A stretch of 64,000 nucleotides of DNA. Source: Caenorhabditis remanei. Taxonomy: Eukaryota; Nematoda; Chromadorea; Rhabditida; Rhabditidae. The DNA lies in assembly GCF_010183535.1 (NCBI RefSeq), contig NC_071332.1, positions 1,550,001-1,614,000 on the forward strand. Reading direction: 5' to 3'. The notes beneath the pieces are model-generated. The model was not told where the DNA came from. It ran no database searches and saw only the letters and a list, made by a program, of their open reading frames with translations. The position numbers were made by a program, and so were the translations under genes. Shown here piece after piece: positions 45,212 to 54,405 of this stretch (within the stretch, counting starts at the first letter, position 1; each line of letters begins with the position of its first letter).

Positions 45212-48200
45212 ATGGATTTCTGGGCCGCTGTATTGATTGTTGACTATATTATTGCTGCGATTGGGATAGTTGCAAATATGGTTTATTTTAAGTTGGTGGT
45301 TCTTAATAAGTTTTATGATGGTTATTGGAGGTAAGCTAACTTTGTTTTAGACGTAACTCGGTCTTTCGAATTGGCTCATATCCTATAAGGTACTTCTCAA
45401 CACGCTGATTCCGAATATGTGATTCAATTTCTTCTCTGAACCGAGATGTATGCAACATTTTCAAAAAATTCAAAATCAATTTTAGACCCAGTTTTTCGAA
45501 TTTTCTTTGTGTATACGTGTTTTTTGCATTGATGTGAATATGACTCAAAATGCATATATCTCACAAGGGAAGTCTTTGGAGACGCCACTTTCAAACGACC
45601 TATAAATTTGGTTATTGGTACTTTCGACTACGGGGAGTCCATTTCCGCAGTCAAAACCTGCTAAATGTCTCTGCGAGCTGAGATACGAGCTCTCAAACTT
45701 TTCATGTGGATAAGCTTTCTCACATGTAATTCCAAATCAACAAGTAGTATACGCAAAATATTCTCATTTTTGAAAACCGCTGCGGAACAGAAACTGAACC
45801 GCGCGGTGGCGTATATACGACCGATTTGGAATTCCATGAAAAAAAAGCTTAAACATTTGAATAGTTTGAGAGCTCATAACTTGGCTCACAGACACATTTA
45901 GCAGGTTTTGACTAGAGTCTCGCCTCGCAAGATACCCTGTCCCGCGAGTAGCAAGAGTTCATGCGAATCCCGCGTGAATTCGGTCTCGGCTCGTCCCGGT
46001 TCGTCTCGCACTCTGTCTCGGTTCGGTTCGCTTCGTCTCGGTTCGGTTTGTCTCGCATTCGGTTCGTCTCGATTCGCAAAAAGTTCGGAAAGTTCATTTC
46101 CCGAAAATTACTCGCAAAGTTCGCAAGACAAAGTGAACTATTCGCATTTCACGCGTTGATCATTTCTACCGTTGATCTTCTGAAAGTAATAATTTGGTAA
46201 TTAAAGTCGTGAACTTTTCCAAAATAATGAAATAAATTTCAGAAAAAATAAATGGAAATGAGATTAGTAAAAGTTCACGATTTTTATTACCAAATTATTA
46301 TTTTCAGAAAATCAACGGTCAACGCGTGAAATACGAATAGTTCACTTTGTCTTGTGAACTTTGCGAGTAATTTGCGGGAAATGAACTTTCCGAACTTTTT
46401 GCGAATCGAGACGAACCGAATGCGAGACAAACCGAACCGAGACGAACCGAACCGAACCGAGACAGAGTGCGAGACGAACCGGGACGAACCGAGTCGAGCC
46501 GAAACGGGGAAATCGGGAATTTCGCGAGTTTCGTCTCGCGAGGCGACACTCTAGTTTTGACTACAGAAATGAACTCCCCATGGTCGAAAATACCTATAAC
46601 CGAGTTTATAGGAAGTTTGAAAGTGGCGTCTCCAAAGACTTCCTTTGTCAGTTCAGTGAAGCGATCTGCAAAAATGGATCACATATTCGGAACCAGCGTG
46701 TTCAGAAGTACCTTATAGAGTTTAGGCGAATTTGAAGGACCGAGTTACGTCTGAAAACAAATTTGGTAAGTGCGCTCTACCGGACACTTTTAGAATCTCC
46801 TCCTTCATCATTTTCTCTGGAATGTACCTTTTCATTTTGTCTCATATCACGCAATCGGTTATTTGTTTGATGTACGATGGCTCATATTTTGCATCAAAGC
46901 ATTGTGGTAAAACTGGTAAGTTTTAAGGGGAAACATATTTATCGAATATTAAAAAAAAAACTTCAGCACTTTATGAATATATGGAATACCTCAATTGCTA
47001 TGGAGAGTTCTCAGTAGCCGCGGGGATTTTCATAATGGTTTTTGGTAAGCATGGTGGCCTAGGTTGGGAAAGTTAGGCCATCGGTACAAAATTGAACTTC
47101 ACAGAACGCTACGGATCAGTCTTGCTCCCTTCATTCCGGCTAACTTCCAAATACAAATTCTTGTTCTCATGCATCATATTATTCTACTTGATAGGAGTAT
47201 ACACATACATTTATTTAAGAATAAGAAGTGGGATTTAATGAAAAAAAAATCTGAAAAAAATACACTTCAGACCCCAACCCAGTCAATCAGCTATCTGGTT
47301 TCTTCTTTGTCAGTTTGTTGTTCATCTTATCATTTTTCATAATGGTCCATTTATTTTTTACGGCTAAGAAACGATACTATGCGACGTTGGGGAAGTTGCC
47401 ACTGAAGGAGAGATATTTGGTAAGCCATGGTTTTTTACAACCGCGCTCTACCGAAGCTTAACAAAATTCGCATCAGACTTTTTGAGTTGGTCAATATAAC
47501 TTGGTCAATGTAGTTTTGTGGGGCTATCTAGGCTGGGGGACATCTAGACATACAAAAAATGATTTAAAATTTAAAAATGGATCAAAAATTTCATTGCTGT
47601 GGTATATTGAAAGTTGAGATCGGCAGACAAATCTGGGGTGCCTGCGGCGCGAATTTTCACTTTGAAGGTGATATGCAAATGCGCTTTATTGGACTTTTAG
47701 AAATATGATTTTTAGTAAAAATTTAGCCGCTAAGCAGTCGTTTTTACATCCGCGCTCTACCGGAGCTTCAAGGAAATTTCAGTGGGGCGCAGATGTAACA
47801 ATTTAGATTTTGGACCATGGACACTTTTAGTTGGTATATAGGAAGTTAGCACAGGTTCATAGAGATCGAGTGAGTCAGGAAGCAAGCGCGCTCCCGTAGA
47901 CCAAGAATTCAACTTGTTGCGCTGCGCCACCATGGTGACTCGATACGCAGCTCCCTAACGAAACCGTTGTATTTTCAGCTATCCGAAAGTTACCAACTAT
48001 GCCAAACCTGTTTCGTCGCCACTTTCTGCGCCTTGGCTATCAATATTGCTTTGTTTATATCCTTCTGGCTTTTTGTGTTTAACATTATTCCATACAACGT
48101 GTTATATCAATATTTTATGGTTTATGACATGGTGAGTCAGAGTTCTCAATAGAGCGCATTTCCCTAATTTCCAGACCCTCAACATCTCGGCGACTCTCTT

Positions 48201-48372
48201 CCCTATACTATTTCTCCGAGACGCAAAAAAGTATAGGTGCAAGGTAACATCTATAAAAAGTGGACACAATCAGTCTGGAAATCTGGAAGTCCGTCAACTG
48301 GATGGAAACAAGATCAGCACTTCTCAGACTCAGGAGGAGTATTTCCAACAGTTGCAGTCTTCGTGGGCTTAG
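45212..48372 (+). CDS. 7TM chemoreceptor, sra-superfamily-like (313 aa), paralogue 1
   Basis: Exons 45212-45330, 46794-46915, 46967-47044, 47105-47227, 47271-47419, 47979-48131 and 48175-48372; phases close to 313 residues. TM1 VLIVDYIIAAIGIVANMVYF, then the ERYGSV motif after TM3, TM4, TM5 FFFVSLLFILSFFIMVHLFF, the loop KKRYYATLG... SESYQLCQT, TM6 ALAINIALFISFWLFVF, TM7 TLNISATLFPILFL and the tail motif TSQTQEEYFQQLQSSWA. The SESYQ loop and ER motif resemble the Sre/Srab/Sra group, but exact family is uncertain. Three paralogues lie at 50846-54370, 57155-60766 and 63293-64000. The exon 4 donor (A|GTGGGA) is weak. Intron 1 is 1.46 kb because of a nested palindrome and hAT element. Confidence 0.78.
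45570..46640. repeat. palindromic MITE in intron 1, split by a hAT element
   Basis: Second copy of the family at 42960-43860: GCCACTTTCAAACGACC... GGGGAGTCCATTT... CAGTCAAAACCTGC on the left and AATGAACTCCCCATGG... GTTTGAAAGTGGCG on the right. The two arms are separated by 45913-46553. Confidence 0.8.
45913..46553. mobile_element. hAT-type MITE with TCTCGGTTCGG arrays
   Basis: 641 bp. Ends TAGAGTCTCGCCTCGC / GCGAGGCGACACTCTA are near-perfect inverted repeats, and an 8-bp duplication GTTTTGAC is exact (45905-45912 and 46554-46561). Both arms are arrays of CGTCTCGGTTCGG-type words in opposite orientations around an AT-rich centre with GGTAATTAAAGTCGTGAAC and its inverse. The element is almost fully palindromic. 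Confidence 0.93.
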
Positions 48373-48869
48373 CCTTTTTTTTTTCAATTTTCGTGTTTGG
48401 TTTTTTTTCTTTTTGATTAGTTAGCGGTGAGAACATACTCTGAAATAAACTTGCTTTGATTCTGAAAACGGAAAATTCTCGAATTTTCCTCAGAACTCAA
48501 AAACCGTGTTGATTGTTAAATATTTCAAAAATAACCTCCCCTTTTGTTTTTAGGTCTTGGGGAGTGTCTGGTTATTAGTTATTTACTAATTAGAGGATAT
48601 GGATATATAGACCCAACCTACATACATCCTACTACTAAGATTTTTTCCATTTTTTTTTGTTTTTTTTTGTTAGTTTTCAATTGAGAAATGTGCGATCTCA
48701 AGTCATAATTGCGGAGAATATAAAGTAGATTATAGAGATTGAACCTGGCATTTCCGGAAGTATGTTTAGTGATAGCGTCAAGATTAGGTGGATTAGAATG
48801 TTTTGTTTTGTAAGTTATATACACACTTGTTAAATTCCGGATCGGTCCAGCTCTTTTTCACTACAATTT

Positions 48870-49490
48870 CTGTAATAGAACGGCACCTGTTTTATAAGGG
48901 CCCTCTATCCATACTCAGAATTCATGAATATGACTATCCCGGTGTTTTTTCGGCTCCGCGACAATTCGCAACTGCGACATTTCGCAACTCACGTAGGTTT
49001 CGCAACTGCGACACTTCGCAACTGCGACATTTCGCAACTATTCATTTCGCAACTGCGACATTCCGCAACTATGACATTTCGCAACCACGACGTTTCGCAA
49101 CCACGGCGTTTCGCAACCACACCGCATTTGCATATTTAGGTCAGTTGAAAATGTTGAAACCGAAGGGTCTGGGAACATATTTGAAAATAATTAAATAGAA
49201 GAAAAAGATATCTGACCCATTTTTAGACAAAACTAGGATAAACTATTGCTAGTTCTATGGTTGCGAAACGTCGTAGTTGCGGAATGTCGCAGTTGCGAAT
49301 TGTCGCGGTGCCGTTTTTTCTTGTTTCTGATTAGAAGCAGCGTGATTAGTAACTTCCTGATCAAAGAATAGAACGTCCAAAAAAGTTGATTCGTTTGATT
49401 TTAATGAGTTTCTGAAACCACAAAATTTCTCCTCTCCGAGGCAGTTGAAAAATATAAAGACATACAGTTATAATACAGTATTTACGGTCA
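48870..49490. repeat. second copy of the TA-type MITE, split by a hAT element
   Basis: Shares CTGTAATAGAACGGCACCTG at the left and TTATAATACAGTATTTACGG at the right with 43868-44139, plus the internal CTGATTAGAAGCA and AATGAGTTTCTGAAACC blocks. It is interrupted by the element at 48952-49312; the left terminus is degraded. Confidence 0.7.
48952..49312. mobile_element. hAT-type MITE with CGCAACTGCGACATTT arrays
   Basis: 361 bp with ends GGCTCCGCGACAATTCGCAA / TTGCGAATTGTCGCGGTGCC and an exact 8-bp duplication GTTTTTTC (48944-48951 and 49313-49320). The left half has about nine units of CGCAACTGCGACATTT or CGCAACCACGACGTTT; the right end has their inverse. Unique centre CCGAAGGGTCTGGG. Confidence 0.92.
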
Positions 49491-49884
49491 AATGTTGTTC
49501 ATCTTCCGGTTTTTCGATTGAAATATTCCTGAATCGTTATATTTATTCTTTCACTTAGGTGTACATATTAAACCATAAAGCTATTTCGGAGTCTTTATAA
49601 CTTCAGTTTTTCAGTAACGTAGTGTTTTCACTAGAACGGTTTAATACCTGATTCGGCGTAACTTGAATTTGTGGATGGTCTCGTTTTGTTTTTGTTTGAA
49701 CTCCATCTGACTTCGAATAAATAAATTCAATATCAGACAATACTTGATTTAAAAAGGATTCAGTTCACACCTATATTGATATCGCTCAAAAGGCTGTCAA
49801 TTTTGGTTGTTTTCAGTGGAAAATGACAAAGTTTGATAATGTATTTTGGTGTCATCTGATTGCCCGATAAGTTAAATTTTATAT

Positions 49885-50135
49885 GGGTTGGACAGAGCAA
49901 AAATAGCACCTAATTTTTGTTGTTGACCATTTTTTTTGTAGGGACACTACCATGAAAGTTACAGGTTGTCAAAGTGAAAAGCTCCAAAATTTCGCTGATT
50001 TGCACTGAAATTAGCCGGTTTCAGGGAGAAATGGCTTTGACAACCTGTAACTTTTAAGATATAGTCCCTACAAGAAATGGTCAATTACAAAAATGATGTG
50101 CTATTTTTGCTCTGTCCAACACATACAAAATTGAG
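49885..50135. repeat. palindromic MITE, GGACAGAGCAAAAATAGCAC family
   Basis: TTGGACAGAGCAAAAATAGC at the left mirrors GCTATTTTTGCTCTGTCCAA at the right, with inner TAGGGACACTACC / TAGTCCCTACA arms. A second copy around 55262-55870 is split by a hAT element. Confidence 0.75.
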
Positions 50136-50830
50136 TTTGTCGGACAATCACTTGTAACCATCTTTTGGTAAAAGTGGAATTTTCGAAATTTAACTTTTAG
50201 TAAACCACAGGTGAAAATAACTTTCCCAGACAACCAAAAAATAAAAATCACTATAAATTTTCCTAATATTATTTACCCCAATACACAAAATGTTCGATCT
50301 CTATTGCAGGCGTAATATTTTTCAGTTATTCACAAAAAAAAGTGAATCACTGTTCTGTCATCTTTCAAATATTGTTCATTCATTGATTCTGATCATTAAT
50401 GTCTGCAAGTGTTCTATAGTAGACTAGACTCATCACTACTCGGTCGACCAGAATTTGTTTCGAATTTAAGACTCATCATTTGAGAGAGTTCATTGGGATT
50501 ATGGAATTTTTGAGGAACTAGAAAAAAGTGGGCGGAGCTCTGAATTTCAGAGATTTAGTTTTTTGCAGGTTAGACTTTAATTGTAGGCGTACTTGTAATA
50601 ATGAGTTCATTTTTCAAAACTAGACAGACATATTGTGGTCTTCCCCCACATTTCCCTCTAAAGTCCATTTAATTAATCAAACATGCTATAAATCTTATAA
50701 ATCACATGCCAGCGTGTGTCTCTACTTTCCTTCCGTGATTGACATTTAATTGAATAACCTCTCTACCTTTTTCCAGGTGCAAAGGTTTCAAGGAGGAAAT
50801 TACATATACTGCCAGTGGTAACTGGAACTT

Positions 50831-50838
50831 TATAAAAA
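50831..50838 (+). promoter_or_regulatory. possible TATA box of receptor paralogue 2
   Basis: TATAAAAA lies 15 bp before the ATG at 50846. This is unusually close, so it may be fortuitous. Confidence 0.25.
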
Positions 50839-50845
50839 TTGTATA

Positions 50846-53800
50846 ATGGTATTCTGGGAGGTCATAATTGTGAGTAATTATCTTTTGGCGCTTGTTGGCT
50901 TTGTTGCAAATATTCTGTATTTGAAACTAGTGGTGTTTAACACATCCTTCGATGGGTATATAAGGTAATTGATGACCCATCAATATTAGCACTGTTACTA
51001 CAGCGCTCTACCGAAACCAAAGAAGGGATCTCGGTGGAGCGCAGTTGTAAGAAAATAATCATTGCGACATGATTTTGTTTCCAGAATAGCCTCTATGGTC
51101 ATAGCCTCCGCTACCACTACCCTTATAATCTCCAATGTGACGTCCACAGCCATTTGCTTGGCTTATGGCTCTTACTTCAACTCCGGACCATGTCTGGAAA
51201 ATGGGATGTACATTTTCATGTTCCTACTACATTCCTATGGAGAGATTTCGATTGTTTGCGGTATTTTTATACTGGTTTTTGGTGGGTTTCGGATAAATAA
51301 CTTTTATGACCGTATAGCTGAAGACGTGAGGATTCTGAATATGTTTTTGAAATTGATCTGAGACCAATTTGAGCCGAGATATGCCACTAGATGGGCTCAA
51401 CTTGCATTTTCAGCCTGGCTTCCGTGTATTCACTGCGCAGTGACTCAGTGTCTTGAGGACATTCTAAGAAACTTATATGGTTAGATAACTGAAGATGTGA
51501 GGATTCTGAATATGTTTTTCAATTTGATCAGATATCAATTTGAGCCGAGATACACGGCTTAAAGTGTTTATCTCACTATTTGAACTTTTCACATTTTCAA
51601 AACATTGTATCTCGGTTCATCTGTAGCCTAACCGAAAGTTTAAAGCAAATTTAGAATCCTCAAAATTTCAGCTATCTGTTCATATTTCAATGTGAACTGA
51701 AATAAACAAGTGTAACCGAGTTTGAAAACATCCCCTAATCTGTTTCCAGACAAAAACAGTTTTTTTCCAGAAAGATACGCATCCGTATTCTTCCCAACAT
51801 TCCGGTTATCGGAGACCTACAAACTATGGTTCTCCCTGATTATAGTCATTTGGCTGGTGCTGGTTTTTGTCTACATGTACATGATGAATGCCTGTGAGTC
51901 TTCTTTTTTACAGATCCATTGTCTTACAAGAAAAACTAGCATAATCTATGTAAGTCTTGGATACTTATCGTGCGTTTTTTTTTGGCTGTGAAGATAAAGT
52001 TGTGAGGATTCTGAATCTGTCTTCAACATTTTTCCACGATCAAAACAAACCGAGATACAACACTTACAAACGGGGTCGCCTACGAATCGCGCTCCCTGCG
52101 TAGCGACTCAGGGTATTTAGCTCACAATTTTTCCTAGAGAAATTTACATGATTAGGTAGCTGAAGACAAGAAGATTCAAAATCTATTTTCTAATTTCTAT
52201 TTTCTACAGAAACCATTGTAAAACTAGAGGCACATTCAAAATTCGGCTCTATTCCAGTTTAGATGTCCTTTGAAAACTCAAACGTCCCTTAAAACACTTA
52301 AACGTCCCTTAAAACACTTAGACGTCCCTTGAAACACTTAGACGTCCCTTGAAACATTTAAACGTCCTTTCGGATCCCAAATATGTTCAAAAATGTTTAA
52401 ACGTCCCAAAAAACATTTAGACGTCCCAAAATACGTTTAGACGTCCCATAAAATATTGAGACGTCCCTTGAAGTCCGGAAATTTGGTTTTAAAAAATTAG
52501 ACGTCCCAAAAAACATTTAGACGTCCCAATAAACACTTAAACGTCCCAAAAATGTTTAGACGTCCTTTCAACACTAAAAGCCACTGAAAGTGTTCGAGGG
52601 ACGTCTAAATATTTTTTGGGACGTTTAAATGTTTTGTGGGACGTCTAAATGTTTTTCGGGACGTCTAAATGTTTTTTGGGACGTTTAAATATTCAGAACT
52701 ATACTTTGGGATTTCAAGGGACGTCTAAACATTTTATGGGACGTTTAAAAGTTTTTTGGGACGTCTAAACTTTTGAAAGGACGTTTAAAAAAAATTAGAG
52801 TTTGAAAGGACGTTTAAGTGTTTCAAGGGACGTCTAAGTGTTTTAAGGGACGTTTAAGTGTTTTAAGGGACGTTCTTGTTTTTAAAGGACATCTAAACTG
52901 GAATAGAGCCCAAAATTCTCATATTTTCAAATAACTAGTTCTATATTTTCAGCACAATCCTCCTTCGCGGTGGTGTTTTCCACAGTCTTCGCATCTGCTC
53001 TTTACCTTTTATCTTTTCTGGTAAGCTTTTCACAACTTTTCATTTTCCATTTTTATTTTTTAGCTTGTAATGTACCTATTCTGTGCGGCACGTCGTCGAT
53101 ACTACGAGACACTTGGCATGGTCTCTTTGACCAGACGCTACATGCTATCCGAGAGCTACGAGTTGTGTCGCAGCTCACTTCCCGCCACAATTTCAAGTCT
53201 TGCTATAAATATAGTGTTGTTCATCTCGTTTTGGTGTCTGCTCTTTGATATTATACCGCAGGAGAGGTGGAATGAGTTTTTTGTTTTGGCGAATATGGTG
53301 AGTTGGATTTCTAGAAGTTTGTTCGACTAGAAATTTTGCTTCAGACATTGAACCTTACTGCTACACTGTTTCCAATCTTGTTTTTGATAGGGTCAAGGAG
53401 GATAAGGAGGAAGGTGAGTCGCTACTCAGTGAATTGGTACATGAAGTCTAGCTAGGGATGGTCATGGAGTCAGTTTGGGGATATGGCTCGTGACTTATAT
53501 CATTAGAAAGAAGGCGAGAAAATGACGATTCCAAATGTATAATCAGTTTTTGCTCTCGATGTCTGGTATTCGAGAAAAACAAGATTAAAGTTTAGAAAAA
53601 CGAGTCAGTGGTCCAAGCTTTGACCCCGTTTTTCTCGAACTAGACCTCGAGGACAAAAACTGAATATATATTTGGAATCAGCGTTTTCTCAGCTTTCCAA
53701 TGGTATAGGACACGACCCATATCTCCAAACTGACTCCCTGGCCTTCCCTAGTAAGAATTATTGGGGAAAACTTGCTGAGTGATGTTATTAGCACGGCACG

Positions 53801-54370
53801 CTTCTTACAACCGCGCTTTACCGAAACCGAAGAAAATTTCTCGCGAAATTGAGAGACTCAGAGAAAAAGAGACATTTTTCAAGGGTATTTTGGTGGAGCG
53901 CAGTTGTAACAACTGTGCTGAGCTGAAAAGAATATGAAATTTGTTCGAATGGGTCTTGCAGTGGATAACATGTCAAACCGTAGTACAATACGGTATTTCA
54001 TCCATTTCAATTACGAGACCCATCAGAATAAATTTCATGCGCCTTTAACACGATCCAGCAAGAGTTCGGGAACAAATAATAGGTGAAAAGAACAGTATTA
54101 TCTAATAAGGGGCAATGCACTATCGCTTAAGGGGGGGGGGGGGGGCGCAGGCCTTACAACTGCGCCACACCGAAGTTACTCATAGCCTAGTAGACGCTGT
54201 CCTAAAGCTTCTCACATTTCCAGTTCGTCAAAATCAACCCGTTCAACCAACAGTTTGAAATGAAGGAGGATCAAAACTTCGACGGTGTCCGACAACTCAA
54301 CGGACACCGTATCAGTTTCACGCAGACACAGAATGAATACTTCGAGCAGTTGCAGTTGTCATGGTCATGA
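50846..54370 (+). CDS. 7TM chemoreceptor, sra-superfamily-like (318 aa), paralogue 2
   Basis: Exons 50846-50964, 51085-51281, 51771-51893, 52953-53020, 53064-53297, 53345-53413 and 54224-54370; phases close to 318 residues. Co-linear with paralogue 1: TM1 VIIVSNYLLALVGFVANILY, second exon beginning RIASMVIASATTT, ERYASVFFPTF, ARRRYYETLG... SESYELCRSS, TLNLTATLFPILFL and a tail ending TQTQNEYFEQLQLSWS. The best match is the Sre/Srab/Sra group. Intron positions differ from paralogue 1 at four sites. Intron 3 holds a 666-bp hAT MITE, intron 6 two palindromic MITEs and a 15-base G-tract. The stop codon lies 35 bp from the stop of the convergent receptor at 54406. Confidence 0.8.
51000..51058. repeat. 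minimal GCGCTCTACCGAAA palindrome in intron 1
   Basis: GCGCTCTACCGAAACC directly followed within 15 bp by GGTGGAGCGCAGTTGTAAG, a core-deleted member of the family at 20.8 kb. Confidence 0.6.
52245..52910. mobile_element. hAT-type MITE with ACGTCCCTTAAAACACTTA arrays
   Basis: 666 bp in receptor intron 3. The 19-bp ends GGCTCTATTCCAGTTTAGA are perfect inverted repeats, and CAAAATTC is exactly duplicated on both sides (52237-52244 and 52911-52918). The left half has about 14 units of the form ACGTCCCNNAAAACANTTA and the right half about 13 units in the opposite orientation, giving one long palindrome. No coding capacity. Confidence 0.93.
53480..53715. repeat. palindromic MITE, CAGCTTTCCAATG family (intact copy)
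   Basis: GATTCCAAATGTATAATCAGTTTTTGC... TCTGGTATTCGAGAAAAACA mirrors TTTTTCTCGAACTAGACCTC... CTGAATATATATTTGGAATC. This is the unsplit relative of the MITE interrupted by the LTR element at 30.4 kb. Confidence 0.75.
53785..53930. repeat. GCGCTCTACCGAAA palindromic MITE in intron 6
   Basis: TTAGCACGGCACGCTTCTTAC with CCGCGCTTTACCGAAAC at the left, GGTGGAGCGCAGTTGTAAC with TGTGCTGAGC at the right, and the AGAGACTCAGAGAAAAAGAG core. Confidence 0.75.
54131..54145 (+). repeat. 15-base G-tract
   Basis: An uninterrupted run of 15 G in receptor intron 6. Runs of this type form G-quadruplexes and are deletion-prone in worms lacking the DOG-1/FANCJ helicase. Confidence 0.85.
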
Positions 54371-54405
54371 ATGTTTATTAATTGTTATGTTAAATTTGAA
54401 TTTGA

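Larger units (their letters stand above)
48373..50845. other. intergenic between two receptor paralogues
   Basis: Contains the 48870-49490 nested element, the 49885-50135 palindrome, and AT-rich DNA. No coding signal seen. The last 150 bp before 50846 should hold the promoter of the next receptor. Confidence 0.5.
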
